Assembly (NCBI GenBank): GCA_023213395.1
Contig: CM041465.1
Span: forward strand, 233,003,741-233,067,740
DNA: 64,000 bases
DNA from: Cycas panzhihuaensis
Taxonomy: Eukaryota; Cycadophyta
Reading direction: 5' to 3'
The translations under genes and the position numbers were made by a program. Under the pieces are notes generated by a model. The model saw nothing but the letters and a program-made list of their open reading frames with translations, had not been told where the DNA came from and searched no databases. Positions 1 through 10,739 of this stretch are shown piece after piece. The first letter of the stretch is position 1; every line of letters begins with the position of its first letter.

Positions 1-675
1 CCTACAAGACAAGCAATGCATGTGGGACAATTACCTCTATCCTGACCAATGACATTGCACGAACTAACTTAACCAATAAGCTTCTATCTTTTCACACAAT
101 ATGATAAATGACTCTTGGACTCTAAGACTTAGGACTATGACTATTTATCCTAAGACACACTTTACTTAACCATACACAACATTAAACATTCTACTCTTAA
201 CATGTTTTTCAATTGTATTAATAGGGTACTAGCTTACAATTTGCTCTTACAAGGTGATTAGCCTGGTTGGGCGATCATCTTCTGGACATATTTCATAAAC
301 TTACGTGGCTCGATTATGGTGCTACATGCCTAATAAATATCCACAATAAACAAATAACTAAATAATATTACCTGCCTATCTTGCAACTCTCTTCATGAAC
401 TTCATCATCGATTTGATCACACCCCTGTATTGTGGTCATATGTCATTGCTATATTGAATTTTTGGCTCCCTAAATTCAACTCCATTTTGGCTTTTGATAC
501 TAGTTCAATACATGCTCATACAATGCATGCATGGATCGTCCTTAGATGGTGAATATCATCACCGTGTGTGTATGGTCTTTAACCTATTGTCAACTTGCAT
601 CCTGCTTTTCTTGTGCAACTCTGCTATGTCGTCTCATTAGGATTTCACTTGTATTTTAGGAACTCTTCCAACCAA
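1..675. other. Unassigned flank
   Basis: AT-rich sequence with no open frame, RNA gene or recognisable element. If the LTR call at 688-1148 is right, this would be the 5' internal part of a minus-strand copia element, but I could not recognise gag in it. Confidence 0.4.
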
Positions 676-687
676 GCTATGATACTG
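676..687 (-). other. Possible degenerate primer binding site
   Basis: On the minus strand this reads like the initiator-Met tRNA primer site TGGTATCAGAGC with about three mismatches, and it directly abuts the TG/CA-bounded LTR-like block at 688-1148. That placement is expected for a minus-strand copia element. Confidence 0.4.
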
Positions 688-1148
688 TGTTAAATTTTTT
701 GAAACAAATTATGAAAAGGTGTGTAATCGACCATGAGGAAATATAATATCACATGATCAATTAAGCATATAGTAAACATAATAAATGAATAAGGATAAGG
801 GCATAAGAATCAGTTATGCAAACATCATATGTGCCACCATGATTAACGTGGAAAATCCATGAATAGGAAAAGCTGCCTTCAAATGTATATGGGATTTCAT
901 ATTAAAGAAAAAATAATCAATAATCCTCATGGTGAGTCACCCTAGCCTCACAATGAGGACTAGGTGATCTAATTTTCCTTTCAATATACATTGCCATTAT
1001 ATAAATGTGTTACTGTATCAATATCTATCACATTCACCTTTACATCAACCAATCTGATCATGTGTGTGCGAGCCTTTCACATCGACCAATTATCACTAGA
1101 CCACTAATTAAATATTATATCAATTACTGTGAAATTCATATTCCAACA
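688..1148 (-). repeat. Probable solo or relic copia LTR
   Basis: The block starts TGTTAAAT on the plus strand and ends CCAACA. On the minus strand it therefore begins TGTTGGAATATG, a start common in plant copia LTRs, and ends in CA next to a degenerate tRNA-Met primer site. No partner LTR lies in the window and no target duplication could be tested. The call rests on termini and primer site only. Confidence 0.45.
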
Positions 1149-2736
1149 CTATTGATATTTATGTAATAACATTATAATAAATTATATATTATAAACACAC
1201 GAATATAATATTACTAAACGTAGACCCACATCACCAAAAAAACAAAAACACAAAGAAGTACAAGTCAACTTGCTTGCAAGAATATTGAGAAATATCATTT
1301 GTTAGCATTTTTGTGTATGCACTCATAAGTGACACACATACACACACACACACATCTTTTGAATGGCCAACAACTTAAATTATGCTTAAGGGAGCACAAT
1401 GACATGAAACATCACCCAGTTCGATATGTTAATAAATATGAGGAAGCATATGTATTTGAATGTGGTAACCCAAATACCACTGTGTTATCACTGGAGCACT
1501 ACTCTTTGGGGCTTTTTACCAAGTCATGTGTCCACGAAACAATGATATTAGACCAAGCAAGCAGCTAAACACCTAGCAAAATAGATGACGGATTTGATGA
1601 TATGCAATCTTGTTGCAATGATCGTTCCATTGAAATGTAAAGATTATTAAATATTAAAGACCTTCAAGAAAGATTAAGAGCCTTAAGATTGTCATGAATC
1701 ATCGATATCAAGCGTTTTAAAGTTAACCCAAATTTTAGTGCACCATTCGATTGTTAAGATTATAAAAAATAGTACAATGAATTACAAGAGTAATACATCT
1801 AAGGGCTTGAATGAAATAAGGCTCAAAATGATTTTTATGACTATGTACGGTATGAATGTAGATCACTAGTTTATATTTTTGTTGACAAGGAATTATGTAA
1901 GGCAAGGCACTCGCAAGAGTACCTGTCCAATATGAGACAAACCTAGGAATCATACTTGTACTACCTAGATGTAATCATATCCACATAGGAGATATGTTTG
2001 TTCAAAGAATACGTGTTAGATTGGTAGGTCGTCCCTCCAATCGACATGGAAGAACGACACAAATAAATAATGAGTGAGTATGTAGAACAAGCAATAGGTG
2101 AAATACACAAAAGATTGATGGCTTAATAAGACAACACTCTTGCAATTGAGAATGACATATGTACAACACCACCTCTGGAGCAGTTTAGGGCAATTTACAA
2201 TCTAGAGATTAAAGTTTATACATTAGTAGTTTCATTAGTTACAACTCCATCTCCTACTCATTCAAAATAGGTCCCAGGATCTGCTATATCAAAAAATATA
2301 TTAAAGTTTAGCCTTAAGTAGCTAGAAATGTGGGAGTAGGAATGGAAATAGGAGCAGATACAGATATGTCAATTTTAAAAATTCTAGGATACAAGGATAT
2401 GACAAAATTAGCGCATTTTAAAAATATGTAGAAAAATATATGCATATGAAAGTAATTATGCGACATACATCAAATCTAAAAACAAGATAGCAAACAAAGG
2501 TAACACTATCTTTTAAACTTATTAATGTTTTTTTTTTTTTTTTTAATTTATTTTTCCTTTTTGTTTAATCATTAGAGATTACATTTTGATTTCTCTAACT
2601 GTTTTTGGGGTTGTATTCTATTGGAATATTTTAGTACACGCTAAAATATTCTAGACACAACCAATGATAATCTGAGATGTGGTTAGGATACGGTCCTTGG
2701 TGTAGCTAATATACAGGTTGGGATACGTATCCATGG
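1149..2736. other. Unassigned old flank
   Basis: No gene is recognised. It holds a short CA microsatellite near 1331-1353 and a T run near 2528-2545. Short open frames here lack homology I can name and look like chance. The stretch just before 2737 continues across Gyp-A at 13534, so it is the pre-insertion host sequence. Confidence 0.5.
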
Positions 2737-2915
2737 GGTATTGTTGACTTCGTTTCTCACTATGCTTATAAGATAGTACACTTGTCAAGGGATCACTAGT
2801 AGTCTAGTCTATTATATAACCAACATGCTTTATACACCATTGTCACCACAAATTATTCATAATTCCACAGAATGTCATCACAGATTACACACAACAGTAC
2901 AATAATCAGCAATTA

Positions 2916-3216
2916 TGTTACACACCTGAGCGGTCTTCACTAACACCTCAAGGTTTTGGTGTAACAGTTCGTTACAAGTGGTATCAGAGCCAAGGTCACA
3001 GGTTCGATTCTCAAAGGGTATGACCTTGGAGGGGGCGACCTCGGTAGAACGCCGTCATAACAGTGTTCGCCCGGGGCCCGATGAGGCACGAAATTACCGG
3101 GAGTAGGTCACCAAGAGTGGGTTGCCGGGACGTCGACGCCTTGTGGGGGAGGTGATGTTACACACTTGAGTGGTCTTCACTAACACCTCGAGGTTTTGTT
3201 GTAATGGTTCGTTACA
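2916..3216 (+). mobile_element. TRIM-1: TRIM/SMART miniature LTR retrotransposon
   Basis: This 301-bp element has 61-bp direct terminal repeats (2916-2976 and 3156-3216), each starting TGTTACAC and ending TTACA. A perfect tRNA-Met primer site TGGTATCAGAGC lies at 2979-2990, and a purine tract (TGGGGGAGGTGA) directly precedes the right repeat. It is flanked by the 5-bp duplication AATTA (2911-2915 and 3217-3221). There is no coding capacity. The sister Gyp-A LTR near 12831-12860 has the same sequence without the insert and one AATTA copy, a clean empty site. The internal part is GC- and CpG-rich compared with its surroundings. Confidence 0.93.
2979..2990 (+). other. Primer binding site of TRIM-1
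   Basis: Exact TGGTATCAGAGC, complementary to the 3' end of plant initiator-Met tRNA, two bases after the left 61-bp repeat. Confidence 0.9.
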
Positions 3217-3986
3217 AATTATCCATCATACAAGCATCATAGTACACATAGAACACAGAGTTCCACGTAACTCTTCTTTTCATTAAGCAATAGGTCTCAT
3301 ACAATAAGTTTTGGAATGTATTCCCTATACATTCCAACCATATACACTAAGCTTTGTCATATACATTCCAAAAGGGTATGCATCACGGAATGCATCTGTT
3401 GTAACTCTGTTCTGTACCACTGGATATGCATGTTGGCTACCGTACCACCATGTGGAATGAATGCTTGGCTCTCACTACTGGAATGGTCCTTGGTGGCTTC
3501 CTTAAATGTGCCTTTTTGGTGCCTTTTGATGAAGGGTTATGACTCCTTGTCATAATCGTATCTTTTCGGCCTCAATGTACCCTTTCACTTAATCAATTGA
3601 TTAATCACCTTTAACTAGTGTGTTGGCATCCGTACGTCCGTACGTAAGTCCCTTGGTGCTGATGTCATCATCCTTTGGTGTCTTTTGATCCAGGTCTGTC
3701 ATGCGCACCTTATTGTTCATTAGCATACCGTAGACGATACATATCCTGTGTTGCATACCTATTCCGGTATGCACCTATCATACATACCCAAAATGCTTAC
3801 TTTTCCAGCTTTTCTCCTTATACGTGCCTCTGTACCGTCCATACCTGCATTCCAATGGTCAACACAGCCCTACATCCGGTTTCCACATAGCGCATTGTGC
3901 CAAAATATGTCCCAACATCTATCTCGGGTCAACAAGATTGGGTTTAGCATCCTTGCTCATCAAAAGATTTCAAAAATTTTGGGGTA

Positions 3987-4001
3987 TCCTTCCCCCTCTC
4001 T
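3987..4001 (-). other. Candidate polypurine tract of Gyp-A
   Basis: On the minus strand this is the longest purine run (AGAGAGGGGGAAGGA) between the last ORF and the 3' LTR. It lies about 70 bases from the LTR edge rather than next to it, so either the true tract is the weaker purine stretch at the LTR boundary or the LTR edge has shifted. Confidence 0.4.
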
Positions 4002-4004
4002 ATT

Positions 4005-5370
4005 TTAAGGTTGCTCCTGCTGCCTCTGCTCTACTGCTGGGTCTCGTACAACTAAACTTTTTTGATTAATTTGAGTGAGGGTTGCTATTATGGCATCCTT
4101 TTCTTTGATCTTTTCTTGAAGGGCAGTTATTTCTGCTTTATACCCTTCTTCCATGTCCTTAATTAATTGGATTATTTGATGGTATTTCTCCTTTGTTTGG
4201 GGTGGTGCTGATGTTTCTCTTGTCTCCATTATAGGAGGAAATTTTGCCATTTTTCAAGGGAGGGCTGTATTTCTTCTTCCTCCTCAGGTTCTCCCTCATT
4301 CCTTCTATCTTACTACTTTTTCGAATTGTCTACTCGGCGCGGTGTGGGATAGGTGTCCCAGGGGTTTGTTGTAACCACTTAAGGATTTTTGTCATTTCCT
4401 TTTGTATCTTTTTCTTAATTTCCTTGTCTTGAGTGGTCTCCGGAAATTCATTCACCCATTGTTTTATAAGTGGTTCATTCAGGAGGATGGATGATTTTGG
4501 AATTTGTATACCTGGACACTGGTAGAATAAAACAACCAATAACAAGGAGGGATGACGGAATGGATGTGTCATCACTTCCTATATTTGTTGTGTCATGTTC
4601 ACTGCCAAAAATTCAGACCAGTTAAGTTTCTCCCCATCTCGAATCTTTGGTAGGATTGGCATCATTCCCCCTGAAATATATGTATATTTCCTTTTTGATA
4701 GGAATCTTGTGTTTATAACCTTAGCTATCCATTGTAATGTGATATCCTTTATGTCTGCTACACGAATACCTCCTGATGTCAGCTGGGTATTCTCCTGGTA
4801 AAATTCTTTTAGCTAGGTTTCGCAGTCCACTTCCGATCTTTTGGTGGCTTTTGGAACTTCTCCCTCCTTTGAAAGGTTGGTTAGCAAGTGAATTATATTT
4901 GCATCCAACTTGATTCTCTTCAAATCCCTTTTTAGCTCTAGCAAAATGTTTTCCATGAGCTCCTGATCCAAATAAAGAGGGTTACAATATATATACTTCC
5001 CCCATCTTGGTTGTTTGACCTTTGCCCTAAATTGGGAAGGTAACCCTTCTAATTCCTTCTTAAGCTTGGGCAGGAAGGTTTCTTAGCACCCTGTCGTATT
5101 CATCGTCACCAGGCTATGGAATATCCAAAAGTAGATCTGATATGACCAAGGAATACAATATAGACCCTACATGTGTACCTTTTTTGGAACGGTTGATTGT
5201 ACTCGAGAATTGTCTTCGAAATTGGTGCTAAATCTTTGCATTTTTCCTACCCTGGATGATGAGGATTCCACTCGGTTGTTTGCTGATATGAATTCGAGTC
5301 GATTTTACCCCTGTTTTTCTCCTGTACCGTGCGAGAATGTTTTCAGGTACGCTTTATAAACTTTTGTCTT
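4005..5370 (-). pseudogene. Extra ORF downstream of Gyp-A integrase, decayed
   Basis: This sense-strand coding-like region lies between integrase and the 3' LTR, where most gypsy elements have nothing. The best stretches are 4330-4575 and 4005-4250 in separate frames, plus an upstream stretch (about 4600-5090) including PRWGKYIYCNPLYLDQ. The last stretch is strongly charged and probably coiled-coil (EITALQEKIKEKDAIIATL). The middle contains WLQQTPGTPIPHR. No membrane segment, integrase or zinc motif is visible. I do not recognise the family. It could be an additional ORF typical of this lineage, or a captured or antisense-derived sequence. Several in-frame stops and at least two shifts show it is no longer functional here. 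Confidence 0.55.
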
Positions 5371-5805
5371 TTTGGCCTGTTACTCTATGCGTACCCAATA
5401 GCATACATTTTAGGTTCGTATAATGTATTTTGGTTCACTTCTTTTTTCCACTGTGCGTACCTAGTAATGCACTCCTTTTGGTACGTATAGTGTATTTTGT
5501 TGGTACGTATGTAAAAAAATTTGATTTTTCTGACAATTTTTCTTCATTCCAGTTTTTCTTGCCATGCAATATCTTTTCTTCTCATGATTTGCCATATTGC
5601 TTATTTATATGATATGTGTTATGGTTATTTTTTCTTGTTTTTTGATTTTTTTTGTATTTTTATGTTTACATACTGAACTGGATCACATTCCAGTATCAAG
5701 GTGGTCCGATTCGCCTCAATTTCATGCAACACGTTATGATGCAACTAGTTGATCCGACTAGTAATTACTTCATCCTAGTTGACATATGGTTTCAATTGGC
5801 TACCA

Positions 5806-5868
5806 TTCACTTGGGTTGGTAGCAATGGTCTATTGATTTCACTTGGGTTGGTGGCAATGGTCTATTGA
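5806..5868. repeat. 32-bp tandem duplication
   Basis: Two consecutive near-identical units (5806-5836 and 5838-5868, one mismatch) begin TTCACTTGGGTTGG, in the region just past the integrase C-terminus of Gyp-A. Confidence 0.75.
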
Positions 5869-5869
5869 T

Positions 5870-6870
5870 TTCTCGAAGTTGTACTAACCCATTTTCAAAG
5901 ATCTGTTCTGCGATATAGGGTCCTAGCCATCTTATCTTGAGTTTCCCAGGGTATGTTTTGAATTTGCTATCGTAGAGGAGAACTTGGTCGCCTTCTTTGA
6001 ACTGTGGTCTGCATAGGTGCCGATCGTGCCATACTTTTTGCCGTCATTTTTCTATGCTTTGTAACCATTTGGCCATATACCTTTTTTCTTCAGGTCTCAC
6101 TAATTCTTATAATCTCCATCATAAGGAGTGGAAGTCGTCCAATTGACACTGCATAGCGGTTCTTAGACTTGGTCGAAAGGATGGCCTTGGTTCCATAAAC
6201 CAACTGAAATGGTGTTTGCCTTGTCGATCTTTTATATGTTGTTTTGAAGGTCCATAGTACTAATGGTAGTTTCTCAACCCATTCTGACCTTCCCACGTTG
6301 TAAATCTTTCGTAGGCAATTCTCAATAATCTTATTTGAGCTTTCCGCTTGCCTGTTAGCCCCTAGGTTCATAAAAGTTGATGTTAATATCTCTATAGTCT
6401 GATTGAGAAAATGGACCCCTTGATCATTTACAATTTTCAATGGACATCCAAATCATGTAATGATCACTTCGTATGAAAATCGGGTCGTACTTTCTGAATC
6501 TGCTTTTCTTGATGCTTGAGCTTCCACCCATTTGGTCATGTAATCCATTGCCACTAGAATAAATCGACCTCGAGATCATCAAGCGGCCGGTTTGATTGGT
6601 CCAACGAAATTGAGTCCCTATTTCTCGAATGGTGCCAAGGGTAGGATTGGGTGGAGGGGTTGGAAATCCTGTCAATTAGGTTTCCCTACTCTTTGACAAT
6701 AATCACACGCGTGACCCTATTTCCTCACATCTTCAAACATTGATGGCCACCGGCATCCCGACATTAGGATCTTTCTCTAAGTTGCCAATTTTCCTATATG
6801 TCTTCTTGCTACGCCTTCATGTGCTTGGGCCATAATTTGATTAACTTCGTGGGGCCTTGTGCATCGACGT
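5870..6870 (-). pseudogene. Gyp-A integrase
   Basis: Read leftward from about 6860, it shows the zinc-binding end (HEGVARRH then CDYCQRVGK), the catalytic core with the first Asp in ATDYMTKW-like context (now frameshifted near 6540), the second in NDQGVHFLN (about 6415), and the Glu in QAESSNKIIE (about 6325). The C-terminal part contains KVWHDRH, FKEGDQVLLYDSKF and IRWLGPYI. No chromodomain follows. Frames break near 6675, 6430 and 6090. The enzyme would have inserted the element cDNA into chromatin. Confidence 0.85.
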
Positions 6871-6989
6871 AATATCTCATCTGTTTGTAATTTGTACAAT
6901 TCTCCCTTAATCAACTAGTATTGTTTTGCCTTTCTCATGAAATTCCGCCATTCCATTCTATCCAAACGTGGCGGCAATTACCCTATTGC

Positions 6990-7530
6990 TAAGTATTCTA
7001 GTATTTTGTCATACCAATCTATCGGCACTGCCTCTACGCTAAATAATGCGGTGTCAGGGAAGTCATCTGGTACCCCTGTAGCTTTTTCTTAGTTTGTAAT
7101 TCTTGATAATTGATCAGGTATAATGTGGGCTTTTCTCGGTTTTATAATAACTTTAAACGAAAATTCCTGAAATAACATTAGCCACTTGCCAATTCGTCCC
7201 CTCATTATGGGTTTGTTCACTAAGTACATTAGTGCTTGGTGGTCGACGAAGAATAAGAATAGGTTTGACAACAGATAATCTCAAAATTTTTGCAATGCAT
7301 ACACCATTCCAAGTGCTTCTCTCTCCGTTGTGGTGTAATTTTATTCTGCTCTTGTAAGTTTTCGACTCGCAAAATTTATAGGATGGTACATTTTATCATC
7401 ACTTGGTTATGTTAATACACATCCAATGGCATACTGCGAGGCGTCAACGTGTACATGGAAGATTTTTTTCCAATCGGGGAATCGTAATATGGATGTTGAG
7501 ATTATGGCATTTTTTAGTGCCTCAAATGCC
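6990..7530 (-). pseudogene. Gyp-A RNase H, decayed
   Basis: The recognisable end is LFLFFVDHQALMYLVNKP and GRIGKWLMLFQEFSF (7089-7271), the typical gypsy RNase H C-terminal segment with DHQAL. The upstream part toward 7530 keeps pieces such as the coding for a self-splitting ASRKLT-like stretch but is frameshifted. It follows RT directly, as in all gypsy elements, and precedes the integrase linker. Confidence 0.75.
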
Positions 7531-7532
7531 TG

Positions 7533-8500
7533 TCATTGCTCTTCACTCCATTCCCATTCAACATCTTTTTTCAATAGTTCTTCAAGGGGTCCCGATATGC
7601 ATGCATACCCCCTAATGAATTTTCTATAATAACTAGTTAATCCCAAGAATCCTTTCAATTGTTTTCCCGTGGGCTGCACCAAAAAATGCAGAATTGCCGA
7701 TACCTTGGCTGGGTCTATTACTAATCCTTCTTTGCTCACTATATGGCCCAACAAGTTTCTAAATGGCACTAGAAAGGTACACTTCTCTGGGTTTAAACAC
7801 AATTTATTTTCATGACATGTTTGCAACATTTCTCTAAGGTTCTCCATATGGTTTTTCATAAATCCGTATAATGTCCAATCATCCAAGAATACTGCCACAT
7901 TTTCACCAATCATATTGTGGAATATGTTAATTACTATCCTCTGAAACGTGGCTGGGGCATTTGTAAGACCAAAGGGCATCACGTTATATGCATATGTTCC
8001 CCATTCTGTTACAAACGTCATTTTTGCCTGATCCTGGAGGGTGATTTGTACTTGGTTATATCCACTAAACGTATCTGTGAAGGTTCGTTTCCTTCTACGG
8101 CCTCTCTAATATCCTCCGTAAAAGGTAACGGGAAGGGATTCTTTTTAGTTACTTTGTTCAATTGTCTGTAATCCACACAGACATGTATTTTTCCGTTCTT
8201 CTTTGGAACTACTACTAAAGGCTCACCCAGTCGTTGTAGTCAATTTCATAAATATATCTTGCTTCCAACATCTTATCTAATTCCAGCTTTACCTTTTCTT
8301 TATATTTGGGATTCATCCGATATGGTCTTTGCTTTATCGGCTTGGCTCCTTCGACTAGGTCGATATGGCGCATCCCAATCTCTAAGGGAATGCCTTTAAG
8401 GTCTTTATACGACCATGCGAACACGTCACGAAACTCTTCAAATAACTGCTGAGCTTTCGCTATTGTTTGATCATTCCAATAATCTCCAATCTGAATGGTT
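7533..8500 (-). pseudogene. Gyp-A reverse transcriptase
   Basis: The N-terminal part (8215-8500) has FAWSYKDLKGIP and IKQRPYRMNPKYKEKV. A damaged middle (8022-8214) still reads VPKKNGK and VDYRQLNK. The palm and thumb lie in 7533-8021 with TEWGTYAYNVMPFGLTNAP, the catalytic FLDDW motif (in place of YxDD), LNPEKCTFL and GFLGLTSYYRKF. At least one frameshift and one stop separate the pieces. The substrate would be element RNA in virus-like particles. The FLDD variant is known in gypsy RTs, so catalytic loss is not implied by it alone. Confidence 0.9.
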
Positions 8501-8679
8501 TTGGGTTCCTCCTTACTTCCAACATTAATTTCGGTTGTTTTTAGTTTTGTTATTCTAACATCTTTTTTATCTCGTATTTTATGGGCAGGGGTGTCTTCTA
8601 TTTTTCTTTCGCCAAAATTGATCTCGGTGAATTTTGTAGGGTAATTAGGAATTTCATCTTTTCCCTCATCCTCTGATTC

Positions 8680-9180
8680 TTCTTCTTCCTTCTGTATTGA
8701 TGACATGGCTCTTTGCTTTAGGTTTATACTTAATTTCCTAATAACCTTGAGTATCTTATTAATGTTTTTATCTTCTGATGAATGTGAGAAAGTTTTTATA
8801 AAGGATTTTTTAAGGTTTTTCCATGTTGCATCCAAGTTTCGTTTTTTTCCCAAGAACCAATCACTTGCGACCTGACCTAAGGTATGGTAGAAAAGGTTGC
8901 TCCATATTTTCTTTGGTAGACTCAAGGATATCCATTCTTGTTTGCACTTTTGAATTTGTTTATTGGGGCATTCTCCTACATAGAATAATGGGATATTTAA
9001 TTGCTTTGGGTGGTCAAACTATGTTCTAAATGTTGATTGTAGTTCCTTCCATCCTTGGAAGGTAGCTTGTTGGGCTAGGTACGAATACCATGCAGTCGCT
9101 TGCAAGGTTAGTATCAGATCTGTTTGCCATTGACTTTTGTCCTAATTTTGCTCTTCTATCCAATACTCTATTCAATGAGT
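8680..9180 (-). pseudogene. Gag-like module between protease and RT of Gyp-A
   Basis: A largely open minus frame with two stops lies upstream of RT. It contains two Trp-rich blocks that look like retrotransposon gag core: TLQATAWYSYLAQQATFQGW followed by KELQSTF, and then LPKKIWSNLFYHTLGQ, VASDWFLG and ATWKNLKKSFIKTF. The pattern of a hydrophobic helix, W-[YF], 10-12 residues, W, L, F is that of gag core helices. It is followed by an acidic linker (EEEESEDEGKDE) and then RT. The element already has a normal gag core with zinc knuckles upstream of protease, so this is a second gag-like unit. A duplication or a lineage-specific domain are both possible. Confidence 0.6.
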
Positions 9181-9734
9181 AAGATTAGTAGTTCTATATA
9201 GTTGATCTGCATAAAAAGGTTTGACATAATCCCCAATGTATGTTTCAAAGTTTCTTTCGTCGGGGATGGTTATCCTACTATCTAGGCCTGAGTCTCTAGG
9301 GGTATGTTTCGCTGGTTCCCTTTTCATTTCCTCAAAATTGGCGCTAACATTTGGAAGGGACCGATCGCTAGGTGGGTGTACCTCTAAAGAAGATGGGGAA
9401 GGATTACTACTTTCTTCCTCGGGTTGTAATAGGGGTGGGGATAGGTAATCTACCTTAGGACCCACACCTAAAGTAGAGGAGGGGTTAGGGTTAGTATTAG
9501 ATATTATAGAATTATGAAATAAACTGAGTGCACTAAGAATAGGGGGTTTAGGTCTAGGGTTAGGTGGTTATTATTCTCTATACTATTTTCTATACTATTG
9601 TTAGTCCCCATATACTCAAAAGAATTTAAATTATCGTCAATGTCATCAGTTACATATTTAGAAAGCAAATTGCATCTATAAGAAGGAGAATTGACTTCAT
9701 AAGCATCTTGTAACCAATAATCTACGAATTTCAT
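9172..9734 (-). pseudogene. Gyp-A linker between protease and gag-like module
   Basis: Two open minus frames (9504-9734 and 9172-9465) contain low-complexity, Ser/Pro/Glu-rich sequence (PPLLQPEEESSNPSPSSLEV) and an Asn-rich acidic part (DDIDDNLNSFEYMG). No enzyme motif is visible. Its position suggests a polyprotein spacer. It is broken near 9470-9500 by GGGTTA-like repeats. Confidence 0.5.
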
Positions 9735-9909
9735 TCCATTTTCATCGTCAGAAGAATTGTAGATCTCCTTGAAGTAGGTTGGTTCTGTCTCTTAGAAGTT
9801 GATCATCTTGGTTGGCTCTTCAGTTGTATGGTATAGGTTTCCTTCATCAAACGAGGATGTTGTCTCTTCACTTGCAATAGCTGTGCTTGAGCTGTCATCT
9901 GGTATCACC

Positions 9910-10308
9910 TCAATAGAATTTTTTTCCCAGCATTGGAAGGACCATTTCATTCCCACCATCCGACAATGTAAAGGTTACGTCTCTCCAATTCTGGAGACAC
10001 TGGGTTTTGTACAACCATGGTCGTCCCAACAAGGTTGGATAGGGTGTTGCACCTTTTTCTGTTTCTACAATTGTAAAATCAATTCTTACGACAATCCCTG
10101 CCACATCCACCTTGATGTGGGCGAGTTTCCCCACTAGTCTCACCAATAATTCATTTACTAATTTCAACGAATAAGTTGCCGCTTCCAGTTTTGGGCTTTC
10201 TAGTTTCCGCCATGTCGAGGTTGGTAACACATTTACAACGGCTCCTCCATCTATAATTACCCTTGAAAATTTCTCTCCTAACACAACGATTGCTACCATT
10301 GGATTCAT
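9910..10308 (-). pseudogene. Gyp-A aspartic protease
   Basis: This open frame of 132 codons contains the active-site motif VIIDGGAVVNVLP (residues about 17-29) and the C-terminal flap and core segment TLLGRPWLYK (about 93-102). The DGGA form, rather than D[TS]G, is found in Tat/Athila-like gypsy proteases. The enzyme would mature the gag-pol polyprotein. It is intact over its own length, but both neighbours are out of frame, so it is listed as part of a dead polyprotein. Confidence 0.85.
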
Positions 10309-10739
10309 ATCGAAGAATGGTATTATCTTCTTTAAACTCTTAGTGGCTTCTCATTGTTGTAGTATCCCTACTTTGATCCAATCTATCACTTGGCATAAGG
10401 GAATTGTTAACTGTAATTGTTTCACTAGATTTTCCATCAGCAACAACATTCGTGGGATATCTTCTATCGATAACCCTTTAAATAGCTCCTCCATTTGCAC
10501 GATTTGAGGTTGTGCTTTTTGCTCCTTTGGTATTTTCTCCTTTTGTCTGTTCTTCCTTACATATACGTGTTTTGTTTCTAGTTTACCCATTGGTAGCATT
10601 CTGTTAGTTTGGGCTAACTCCTCTAATACTTGTTATGCTTGTTTGAATCTGTTTGTTTCCGTTTGTGAATTTAGGTACCCTTCATCCATTCTCTCTTTCT
10701 GTTTCTTTTGGAGTTTTATGTTTTTGCTGCTTTATGGGA

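Larger units (their letters stand above)
2742..3917 (-). repeat. Gyp-A 3' LTR (left copy, carries TRIM-1)
   Basis: It starts TGTTGAC and ends CCAACA, matching 12699-13528 throughout apart from TRIM-1 and small indels. It is about 870 bp once TRIM-1 and its extra target copy are subtracted. Because the element reads leftward, this is its 3' LTR. Confidence 0.9.

Noticed and set aside
1329-1568. 79-codon frame starting in a CA microsatellite
   Set aside because: His-Thr repeat start from the microsatellite and no homology; chance frame.
9476-9570. GGGTTAGGGTTAG and GGTCTAGGGTTAGG as an interstitial telomere
   Set aside because: Only one or two plant-telomere-like units within the Gyp-A linker, not a true array of TTTAGGG.
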